A DNA stretch of 64,000 nucleotides from Arthrinium phaeospermum. Lineage: Eukaryota; Ascomycota; Sordariomycetes; Amphisphaeriales; Apiosporaceae. The first letter of the stretch is position 1. Every line of letters begins with the position of its first letter. A program made the position numbers and the translations under genes. A model generated the notes under the pieces. The model made no database searches. It had not been told where the DNA came from and saw nothing but the letters and a program-made list of their open reading frames with translations. The stretch covers positions 186,001-250,000 of the forward strand of contig QYRS01000015.1 of assembly GCA_006503535.1 (NCBI GenBank), given 5' to 3'. Of the stretch, positions 55,661-64,000 are shown in pieces.

Positions 55661-55749
55661 CGACCCAGACGGGATTCGAACCCGCAATCTTCAGAGATTA
55701 AGATATCGGTGAACCGAAATCTGACGCGATACCATTTCGCCACCAGGCC
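55661..55749 (-). tRNA. tRNA-Arg (anticodon TCG) with a 17-base intron
   Basis: On the minus strand the sequence folds as a cloverleaf: acceptor GGCCTGG pairs with CTGGGTC (several G-U pairs), discriminator G. The D arm is GCG...CGC, the anticodon stem TCAGA/TCTGA and the T arm GCGGG-TTCGAAT-CCCGT. The anticodon loop begins TTTCGG, placing TCG at positions 34-36, so it decodes CGA (Arg). A 17-base insertion between positions 37 and 38 contains ACCGA, which can pair with the anticodon TCGGT, as in spliced fungal pre-tRNAs. The mature length is 72 bases before CCA. A T6 terminator follows. Confidence 0.9.
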
Positions 55750-56343
55750 GTGTTCTTGGATGAGAGAAAATTGGTTTATCCGGTACTCTGTACCCCGCTA
55801 AGATATCTAGCCTGCAAGAATTTCTTATTTTCTTCCGTAAATCCATTCCGATCTTAATATAATTTAAATAAATATACGTAAGTATTTATAATTACTTTAC
55901 CTATACTTGTATTTAGTTAATACTAGACCGATTCCGTGTTGTGGATGCTCCAAATACGTGAATCGTGATGTCCTGCTACATCCCCACAGGCCGGGACAGG
56001 TCATCGTGCTTGTACAGGATATCGAAGCAAACGTGAATTTGATCCCAGTTCTTCCAACCCGTAGAGGCAGTGAGAAGGTAAAGGCATCCGGTACCACGAA
56101 ACCACTAGCCCAAGTTGCTAAAAGTAGCACACCACGGTACACATGTGATTATTTAGTCACGTCAAAGCAACAGACAAATCCCTTGTGGTTTGATAAGTAG
56201 GGATGCAGTTTCGTGCCATAGGACTCGTCATTGATACAATCTCCTGGTATCCTACAATTTGGTTGATTAATAGATACCCCCAGAGCCCGCCTGTCGGGTG
56301 CGACCTCGTCGCATGGCGATACATTCTCGTCTGTCTACTATAT
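55750..56343. other. Intergenic region upstream of the tRNA
   Basis: About 590 bases between the tRNA and the CLF1 3' end. 55,815-55,915 is strikingly AT-rich compared with the rest of the window. No gene or repeat is identified. Confidence 0.4.
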
Positions 56344-58377
56344 CTACACATTACCTCCGCCCTGCTTCCAGGCTGCCGCCATGGCCAACATGTTGGACAG
56401 ATCCTGCTTGTCTTCGTCGTCGGCCGGGAAGACGTAGTCGATGCGCTCCTCGTACGTGTCGTCCTCGAGCCTGTGCATCTTCTTGACCCGGCGCGGCATC
56501 TGCTTCTGCACCTTCTCGATCTCCTCGTCGGCGCCGTGGACACGCTCAAAGGCGAGCCACGAGTTGAGCAGGGAGACTCTCTCCTCTTTGAGGTCCTTCT
56601 CCTTCATGCTCTTATGAGCACGCTCGAACACGCTTCTGGCCCGCGCCTTGGCGGCATCGGTCTTGGGCTCCTCCTCCTCGGCATCCGCGTTTCCGTTGGC
56701 CGCGTTGTCGTTGGCGTCTGGGACGTTGAGTTCAAAGTGCGCGTAGCTGATCCATACCTTGACGTGCTCCGTCTTCTCGAGCAGCCGCTCGTACAGGTCG
56801 CGCGTCCGGTCAAACTCGCCTTCTCTCTCCTCGAAGTCGATGTAGGCCTTCCACACCAGTTCCGGCATGTCAAGCGTCTCTTGGCTGGTGGCAAGTTCGT
56901 AGATGGCTCTTGCCCGCTCCAGGTCGTCCAGACTATGCTCGAGCTTGGCGAAGTTGATCCAAGCTTGAGAGTTGGCGGGGTTCCACTCAATGTGCTTCTC
57001 GTATAGTGTACGGCAGCGCACAAACTCGTAAAGCTTCATCTCCAACTCGACATAGCCCTTGAACAGCTTGTCCTTGGGGCACATGCCGATGGATCGCCCG
57101 AGCATCTTCCGTGCGACCGTGAGCTCGCCCTGGCGGATTTCGAAGTGTGCCTTCATGAGCCAGATCTTGGCAAAGGTGAACTTCTTGTGCGGTATCAGGT
57201 CTAGACAGAGATCGTAGATCTGCCGCGCCCGGCCAACATCCTTGGCCTCCATCTCCTCCCATATCGCATAGAACACCCATAAGTAGATATATCGCCGCCA
57301 ATGGCGCTTCTCTTGTGTCGGGGGAATCTGGGCTACTGCTCGCTCGTAGACATCTCTCACCCGATCCGCATCCCCGCCCGCCTCCTCCAAGCGAGCATAG
57401 TCGAACCATATGTCGTAGTTCTTGGGGTTCTGGTTGATCTGATCCTCGTAGTGCCTTCGTCGTTTCGAAAGAACCACATCCTCAACCCCTTCTTGGTCGC
57501 CGTATTGCTTCTCGAACGTCGTGTAAGCCTTGTGTAGGAGCATGGATCTAGACCGCGGTAGGCGATCGAGGGCGTGTTTGTAGATGGCTCTCGCACGCTC
57601 GTACTCCTTGAGCTTGGCCTCGAACCGCGCCCAGGAAATAAATATCTTCTCGTCCATGAACTCGTCCCCGAGGGCCTCGATGGCGTCGCTGTATACCTGC
57701 CTGACCAAATCGCTTGTTCCCACCTCTTCTTCAAACTTTGCCCACTTGATCCAGTTCCGTGGCTCCGGATGGATGAAAGTGAAACGGGTAAAGATGTCGC
57801 GCGCTCGCTGAAACTCGCCATAACGCTTCTCCAGCTTGATATAGGCGCTCCAGGCAGCCTCGTCGGGGCGCCACTCCATCCATCGCTCGAAAACCTGCCG
57901 CGTGCCAGGGATGTTCCCGAGCATCTCCTCCATGTAGACATACTTGTACCAGAGCTTATCAACCCGAGGCAAGATGGAGATGGAGCGGTCCAGGAGGTTG
58001 CGGGCGTGGTTGATGTTGCGGCTCTTCATCTCCGACTCGATGTAGCGAATCCAGAGCACGACCGAGGTGGAATCGACATCGAGGGCTCTTTCGAAGACGG
58101 AGCGGGCTCTTCGGTATTCCTTCTGTTCCAGTTCCCATTGCGCATACCGCATCCAGTTGTTCATATTCACCCTGTTGCGGCGGACATAGTCTTCGAATTC
58201 CTTGCGCTTCCGGCCTTGGAATTCGTGCAGCTCTTCCAGATCCTCGAAGCGTTGAGTAGGCGCCTTGACCTGGGTGTCCTGGCGATCTTGGGCTTCGCGA
58301 AGCAATTGCTCGGCGGAGATCTGGATAGGCGCGGCGCCCTTGTTCTTGACCCTCGGGGGGCCGCGTGAAGACTCCAT
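56344..58377 (-). CDS. CLF1: Pre-mRNA-splicing factor Clf1 (Crooked neck-like, HAT repeats)
   Basis: Scaffold of the NineTeen complex (Prp19-associated) required for spliceosome activation. A single exon of 677 residues, the usual fungal length. The start is chosen at [13 protein letters not shown] because it gives the conserved N-terminus. An in-frame extension upstream to 58506 is not conserved-looking. The protein is built of repeated half-a-TPR units with Trp/Tyr and Arg/Ala pairs, for example [63 protein letters not shown] and [21 protein letters not shown]. It also has the family [10 protein letters not shown] segment and an acidic insertion near residue 575-590. It is head-to-head with PRP31. 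Confidence 0.95.
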   Translation of the reverse strand: MESSRGPPRVKNKGAAPIQISAEQLLREAQDRQDTQVKAPTQRFEDLEELHEFQGRKRKEFEDYVRRNRVNMNNWMRYAQWELEQKEYRRARSVFERALDVDSTSVVLWIRYIESEMKSRNINHARNLLDRSISILPRVDKLWYKYVYMEEMLGNIPGTRQVFERWMEWRPDEAAWSAYIKLEKRYGEFQRARDIFTRFTFIHPEPRNWIKWAKFEEEVGTSDLVRQVYSDAIEALGDEFMDEKIFISWARFEAKLKEYERARAIYKHALDRLPRSRSMLLHKAYTTFEKQYGDQEGVEDVVLSKRRRHYEDQINQNPKNYDIWFDYARLEEAGGDADRVRDVYERAVAQIPPTQEKRHWRRYIYLWVFYAIWEEMEAKDVGRARQIYDLCLDLIPHKKFTFAKIWLMKAHFEIRQGELTVARKMLGRSIGMCPKDKLFKGYVELEMKLYEFVRCRTLYEKHIEWNPANSQAWINFAKLEHSLDDLERARAIYELATSQETLDMPELVWKAYIDFEEREGEFDRTRDLYERLLEKTEHVKVWISYAHFELNVPDANDNAANGNADAEEEEPKTDAAKARARSVFERAHKSMKEKDLKEERVSLLNSWLAFERVHGADEEIEKVQKQMPRRVKKMHRLEDDTYEERIDYVFPADDEDKQDLSNMLAMAAAWKQGGGNV

Positions 58378-59035
58378 GATGGGCGAGCTCTTCGGTGCAA
58401 CACGAGAATGGATGGTGTAGCAGATATCAAATTGGAGGCAGTCGCTACTTGGGGGAGGGATTCTCGGTCCCGGGAGGGCCACGGAGATGCGGCGGTGATG
58501 CTGCAAAAAATCGGTAGGTGTTGGAGGTTGGAGTGGATGGATATGGAGGCTCTATCTGGTCTGTCTCGCGCTATTGCCTTCCAAAAATAAAGGTTGTTGA
58601 CAGAGCTAATTTGGCCAATGAGCGCCCTGGAACCGGATGACATAAGAGACAATAGTGGAGAAAGAACATTTAATGCCTGCGCAATTGTTTAGGTAGGTAC
58701 GGAGAAAGCGACTGCTAGCTAGTAGGTATCAATCAAATGTTACTTTATTGTACGTTATCGCATCATTGCACCAGTTCTCGTATTTCTTTTCACCACTCTC
58801 TTTCACTACTTGCCAGCCCCACGATACATCTAGGAAATACAAACGCTGCCACATCTTTGAGCAGACCAATACAGCGGCCCCCAAAACTTTGCGCCTGCCA
58901 ACTACAGCCCCAGGCGCGTCGATACTGTTGTCGACCAATTTCCACCTCGGGAAACCGAGAGACAAAAGGGCACAAAAGTGAGTTGCCTGCGATCATCACT
59001 GCCTGATCAACGCAAATCTCATCCGTCAGTGCAAA
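58378..59035. promoter_or_regulatory. Shared divergent promoter region, CLF1 / PRP31
   Basis: The 658 bases between the start codons of two spliceosome genes on opposite strands, so both promoters lie here. The segment is pyrimidine-rich towards PRP31 (near 58785-58815). A TACGGAG partial word occurs near 58699-58705. No specific factor site is assigned. Confidence 0.6.
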
Positions 59036-60907
59036 ATGTCAACCTTAGCAGACGAGCTCCTCCAGGACTTCGAGGAGTCGGGCTCCGAGAATGGCGACGA
59101 GCAGAATGATCTAGGCCTGGAAGGCGACAGCGCAGCCACCAAGGGCGACAATGACGGTAACAACAAAGACGACGACGACAACGACGACGATGGCGGCATG
59201 GTTCTCGATGGCGACGAGGAGGCCCCTGACGATCAAGACGAGGAGATGGGCGGTATCGATCCTCTGGAGGACGAGGACGAAGCCAAGGCCAAGGTCGAAA
59301 AGATGCAGCTCGGGGACGTCAAGGATGTGCGCAAGGTCTCGACCGTTATGGACAGGTTAGAACCTCTTCTCAAGGACATCGAACGCTTTCAATCGCAATC
59401 CCTGGATGCGCAAGCCATCAACGTCGGCAATATCGAGGACAACCCCGAATACAAGGTCCTGACCGAATCGAACACGCTATCTACGCAACTCGACGGAGAG
59501 ATAATGAAAGTTCACAAATTTATTCGGGACCACTACTCGGCGCGGTTCCAAGAGCTCGAGACTCTTGTCCAAAACCCCGTCGACTACGCAAAGGCTGTCG
59601 CCATCCTCGGCAATGGGCCTATGGACTCTGACAGCATCAAGTCTTTGCAGGAGTCGACCAACAACGTTTTGGGCGAATCCCTCAAGTCGGTACTGGATGG
59701 CCCGACACTGATGATTGTCACCGTGGAGGCGACCACCACAAAGGGCCAGGAGGTCAGCCAGGAAGAGCTCGATCGTATTATCCGAGCATGTCTCATGGTC
59801 GTCTCCATGGACCGAGCGAAGAAGACACTGACCGAATATGTCCAATCCCGGATGAACGTGTTCGCTCCCAACCTGACGAGGCTGCTTGGGTCTTCCTTGA
59901 CCGCAGCCCAACTAATCAACACAGCCGGCGGCCTGACAAACTTGGCCAGGACTCCAGCCTGCAATATTGCCGCGTGGGGCTCCAAGAAGCAGTCGAATTC
60001 TGCCTTTGCCACCAACATCGGCGTTCGTCAACAGGGGTTCGTCTACCAGTCGCCCATCATCCGGGGCGTGCCGAACGATATGAAGACAAAGGCAATGAAG
60101 GCCGTGACCGCCAAGCTTGTTCTGGCGGCTCGCGCCGACACTGGCCATACCTATCCTCATGGCGATTATGGCGACGAATTACACAACCAAGTACTGTCCC
60201 GCCTGGACAAGTTGACAGCGCCGCCTCCGAATAAGGGGCAGCGAGCCCTGCCAGCCCCTGACGACAAGCCGTCGCGGAAGCGGGGTGGCCGACGAGCCAG
60301 AAAGGCCAAGGAAGCTACAGCCATGACCGATCTGCGGAAAGCGCAGAACCGGATGGTCTTTGGCAAGGAAGAAAAGGAAGTCGGCTACGGCACGGGCGAA
60401 TCTACAGCTGGCATGGGAATGATTGGTGCCTCCAACGACGGACGGATACGCGGCATCCAGATCGATAATCGAACGCGCGCCAAGCTCACGCAGAAGCACA
60501 AGGGCTGGGGAGGGGCGACTCCCGTTGGCGGTGCGGCCTCGTCTCTGCGCGGTTTTGGCCAAGGTGGCGGCTCGACTATCGATCTGCGTGGCAAGGGCAT
60601 CCGGACTTCGGGGGTGGGCTCGACCATTGGAGGAGGGGGTGGTGGTGCTGCAGGGACTGCATCCTCGCTCGCCTTCACGCCCGTCCAGGGTCTCGAGCTC
60701 GTGGACCCCAAGGTTCAAGCGGAGCTCAAGCGCAAGAGACAGGCTGATGAGGATCGTTACTTCAAGGGGGGTACCTTCACTCAGGTGAGCGGCTCCGGCA
60801 GCAACAATAACAATGGTACTTTCAAGGTTCCAGGCCAGCCTCCCAGCAAGAAGGTTGACACGGGGTCCTCGAAATCTATGGCACCCCCGCCGGTACCTTC
60901 GAAGTAG
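59036..60907 (+). CDS. PRP31: Pre-mRNA-processing factor Prp31
   Basis: U4/U6.U5 tri-snRNP protein that binds the U4 snRNA with Snu13. Single exon, 623 residues, starting MSTLADELLQDFEES. A long Asp/Glu-rich stretch (about residues 15-90) precedes the conserved helical region (HKFIRDHYSARFQELETLV, NPVDYAKAVAILGN). The Nop domain (TTKGQEVSQEELDRIIRACL, GLTNLARTPACNIAAWGSKK, GFVYQSPIIRGVPNDMKTKAM, AKLVLAARAD) is followed by KRGGRRARKAKEATAMTDLRK and RGIQIDNRTRAKLTQKHKGWG of the Prp31 C-terminal domain. The tail is Gly/Ser-rich. It is intact and canonical in length. Confidence 0.96.
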   Translation: MSTLADELLQDFEESGSENGDEQNDLGLEGDSAATKGDNDGNNKDDDDNDDDGGMVLDGDEEAPDDQDEEMGGIDPLEDEDEAKAKVEKMQLGDVKDVRKVSTVMDRLEPLLKDIERFQSQSLDAQAINVGNIEDNPEYKVLTESNTLSTQLDGEIMKVHKFIRDHYSARFQELETLVQNPVDYAKAVAILGNGPMDSDSIKSLQESTNNVLGESLKSVLDGPTLMIVTVEATTTKGQEVSQEELDRIIRACLMVVSMDRAKKTLTEYVQSRMNVFAPNLTRLLGSSLTAAQLINTAGGLTNLARTPACNIAAWGSKKQSNSAFATNIGVRQQGFVYQSPIIRGVPNDMKTKAMKAVTAKLVLAARADTGHTYPHGDYGDELHNQVLSRLDKLTAPPPNKGQRALPAPDDKPSRKRGGRRARKAKEATAMTDLRKAQNRMVFGKEEKEVGYGTGESTAGMGMIGASNDGRIRGIQIDNRTRAKLTQKHKGWGGATPVGGAASSLRGFGQGGGSTIDLRGKGIRTSGVGSTIGGGGGGAAGTASSLAFTPVQGLELVDPKVQAELKRKRQADEDRYFKGGTFTQVSGSGSNNNNGTFKVPGQPPSKKVDTGSSKSMAPPPVPSK

Positions 60908-63900
60908 ACTGGTCGCATTTTCAGGGTTCTTGTGTGCCTTGGGCCGCACCTGCAACGCCGCACCTTGCAGGTCGGGTGTTGGCGCTGGTAATCTTATTAC
61001 TTACCATACGTGCCACGGGCCTTTTATTAGCTGCAAGGCGAGGCAGCGAGGTGGATAGTTTCTTCAGTATGTATGTACGATGGCAATACGGAGGCAGAAC
61101 AGACAGACAACTATCCCCAGGTTGGCAACCACAATTACATCAATCGCTTTATTAATTAATGCCTCCACCATGAAGATGAGGAATCTCGACGTGCAGGTAC
61201 CCACCGGTGTCGAGGCGAGTTTCTGTTGAGAAAGACACTGCACTGATGGTGATGGGAGAGAAAAGGGTGGGAGCCCGATCGACTGGTGTAGAACATCCCC
61301 ACTGCGCTGAATGTCAGAAAGGGTTTCTTCCCCTAAACCCAGAGGGCCTCTAGGCTCTAGCAATAAGACCTGAAGCCAAGTATAATTTATGCATGTCTAT
61401 GCGTGAATGCGTGGCTTGATGTAAGGGACCTGCAGAACTGAAAAGGCAACGTGAGTGTGTGGGTGGACGTGTGACTGACTGTTATGTTTAATAGTGATGA
61501 TCTTCATCTACCTTGCCGCATCTACCTACTGCTAAACACGAGAGAGGGCAGTCAATAATACCCTTAAAGGTTTCGTGTCTGTGCAGGTTGACCAACCTTT
61601 TCCGTGCTTTGCATCATCCTTGGGAAAGAAAGACGGTATTATTACTCATTCAGGCCAAACCCTCAGTCAGAATGAGACAATAGAGGGGATTATGCAGGTA
61701 CACACCCCATATATGCCTATGCTTTGCGTCAAATATCTCCTGAAGTGCCCGTTGCAACGTGTGAGTAAAACATGGGATTAGGATGTCGTACTTGGTAGGT
61801 ATTGCCTGGGGAGAGTGATCTGTATCCTTTTCGTCTTTTGTTTTTCTTCTTTTCTCACATTCGTTGCTGTACGTAGGAATGATGACCCTTGATCCGACAC
61901 GAACTGCCTTGTCTCTGGCCTCGAACTTGACGATATCCACAGCAATGTCACACGCAGCCTGTGCTCCCTGCATGGCTTCGGCTGTTGATTGGCTCCCGCA
62001 CCGGGGGACCCCGGGAAGAAAAATAAGGGTCTTCTAGTTGGAGTAAGTAGTAGTAGAACTGCTAGACTTGCCTGTAGTGGTAGATACTTCACTATGAGGA
62101 AAAACCGCGGATGATCCGGACCCTCAGCCGCAAACTGCATGTTGTTCGAGCGAAATGCAGGGCTTAAGGCCTAGAAGCGCAAATAGACCAAGAAATATAA
62201 CGCCACATGAGAGTGCAACGTGCCGTGGCAGGTCGGCTATCTCTGCAGGCATACGAGCCGAGTTAAGCCAAGGATACTCCGGCGATCCGGCAGTCGGAAT
62301 GGCTGATGGACGAACGTTAACGGACGAGCCTTGTGCAACCATCATACGGTATTGTCGGCGGCCGTCCAGTTTGGCGCATCTCGTGTCACTTCAACGTGAT
62401 GGCAATTGCTCAGAAAGGGACATGCTGAGAACATGGCGAAGTGCTGAGAATCCCATCTGCCGGGGGGTGCTACAAATCGCACTAGCGGGCATGCACATGC
62501 ATCATTGCAACCCGACCGACACACAACAAACGGAACAATAGCCAACCACACACACACATCAATCGGACTGACAGGCAATCGTGTCGAACGATTCCCCTCC
62601 CTATCGCCCCATGTGCCATGGTCCATGGTCCATGGAGAAATCCTCGCACGTATCAAGCGTTTGTCATCGCCCCCGAGTCCCCGACTCGATTTCGTAAGAT
62701 GAGCCCGTGTCTGACGTGGAGCTGTGTTGCTGCTTTGAACTCTCCGTGCGCGGGGTATCCGCATCCGCAGCTGGGGAAACCATATTTCTTCAGGCTCATG
62801 GGAGGAAGAATCCCAGTAAACGCAGTGGAGGGGTAGAGCCTCGGGTGGAAGACAGGTACTCGAGGCATACTTGGAGTTCTCCGTAGTAGCAGCGCCCAAA
62901 AGAAAAAACAACTTGTCTTACCTCGACTAAGTAATTGCCTGCACCGGGAGTCGCAGGCTCGAACTTTCCACCCGCTAGGACGACTGATGGTGAGGGGGCC
63001 GAATGTCCATCATGCCTTTTGGCCCCCGAGGACCAAGAAACCCCTCGTTCTCGGGTAAGTTGGCCATTTTCCATCCATGGATTGATCATGAGATAAGAAC
63101 GACGTCGCGAACTTGATTGGCGCCCTCTACTATGTCGCAGTATGTAGTAAGAAGAGTAGCCGGGCGTAATACAAACCTAGCCAACTGCCCTATTTGCTAC
63201 CCGAGTTTTACAGACCATTTAGACAAGTCTGCGCCGGGGACAATTGAGTTTGGGCGGGCTTTCTAGGTCTGTTCGGAGCAGTCCCGGGCTAGGCATGCGA
63301 GCGTCGCTAAGCAGTCCCAATTGGCTAATAACGAACCGTTCTGGCGAGCCTCGAGAATGTATCCGTGGCGTGGGAGTCAGGAGTCGAGCTCATCGAAACA
63401 TCCTGCCCCCGATAGCTGCAGTAAGCATAAGAGCGGGAGCCTTATGATTGTCCCCCTTTTTACGGGAGAGGAAGAATAGAACCCAGCTAGGCACGCAGTC
63501 ATTTGCTTTTGCTAGTATTGCATTTGGTCGAAATTGCATGTACGGAATCAAGGTGGTTTTCGCCTCAAGCTCGGTTGCAAAACTGTGGACGGTGATGGGG
63601 TTTTCGCGTTCGTTTGGGGAGATTTGACTGAGTAACAGAGAGGAGGAGGGTTTTATCCATGGATCCCAAGCGTCACGATACTGTAGCAACAATGAAAAGG
63701 CTAACAGCAAATCAGGGATTCGGCCGACTGGGTAACAAAGCATACCTAACTGTAGCAGCAGGCAAGTGCTGGCCGCTAAAGACGGAGGTGCACTCAGGTG
63801 CGTAGTCAGCAACAGTACTTGGTCCAGCGTACCTGAGCCCAAGCCCAAGCCTCAAGACAGCACCAAGGCGAGCAAGGTTAGGTAGGTAGATCTCGATGCT

Positions 63901-64000
63901 CGCCAGAAAAGCTGTTAGTTTGTGGGGTAACGGATTAGGGCCGCGTACTCCTTGTGTCAATTTTTGTACGCAGTTCGGCAACAGCTCCGCCCAGGAATAA
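60908..64000. other. Right-hand intergenic region
   Basis: About 3.1 kb with no supported gene. It holds the PRP31 3' end. A CA-rich stretch (CACACACACAC) lies at 62549-62558. The longest open frame (minus, 62342-62911) lacks start context, domains or coding bias and is not called. A gene entering from the right edge cannot be excluded. Confidence 0.45.

Noticed and set aside
62342..62911. Possible 189-codon gene on the minus strand
   Set aside because: No recognisable domain, no supporting splice pattern and no coding-like composition.
62930..62970. tRNA-like T-arm (GGCTCGAACTTTCC)
   Set aside because: No matching acceptor, D arm or anticodon arm in the flanks.

Overview
This window comes from the nuclear genome of a filamentous ascomycete, most likely a Sordariomycete (class inferred, genus not assigned). 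Genes carry a few short GT-AG introns of about 50-200 bases with CTAAC-like branch sites. The proteins are typical fungal orthologues (Atg1, ornithine aminotransferase, Gpi10, Sec63, Clf1, Prp31). HeLo, DUF4045/gelsolin and DUF6590-type proteins are also present, and intergenic DNA is rich in CCTACCTA and TACGGAGTA words. I recognise no transposon, rRNA gene or CRISPR array.

Layout. 1-9.4 kb: the 5' part of a RhoGAP gene running off the left edge, a 5.3 kb gap, then ATG1 (all minus strand). After another 5.1 kb gap come ornithine aminotransferase (minus), GPI10 (plus) and SEC63 (plus) at 14.5-22.2 kb, followed by a DENND11-like gene (minus, 22.9-24.9 kb). 25.6-37.5 kb looks accessory. It holds a HET-s-like HeLo protein with a C-terminal amyloid-type motif, a divergent DUF6590-like gene, three co-oriented genes (DUF1264/OBAP-like, SnoaL-like, carotenoid/stilbene cleavage oxygenase), a DUF2235 hydrolase and an APH-fold kinase-like protein. 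40.5-41.7 kb encodes a secreted GPI-anchored wall protein, followed by an 89-base TC microsatellite. 43.9-48.7 kb is a DUF4045/gelsolin-repeat gene whose frame is broken at least a dozen times. 50.0-54.3 kb has ARL2 and a GNAT-like gene. A tRNA-Arg(TCG) with an intron lies at 55.7 kb. The splicing factors CLF1 and PRP31 form a head-to-head pair at 56.3-60.9 kb. The last 3.1 kb shows no gene.

Most of the window is housekeeping: autophagy, GPI anchors, ER translocation, splicing and tubulin-cofactor GTPase. The strongest biological lead is the HeLo plus HRAM-like protein, the architecture of amyloid-controlled cell-death effectors in fungi. Second is the metabolic-looking block around the cleavage oxygenase. 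The main data-quality signal is a run of one-base homopolymer contractions and short tandem duplications in the DUF4045 gene, with one or two similar events in ATG1. Long genes elsewhere in the window are intact.
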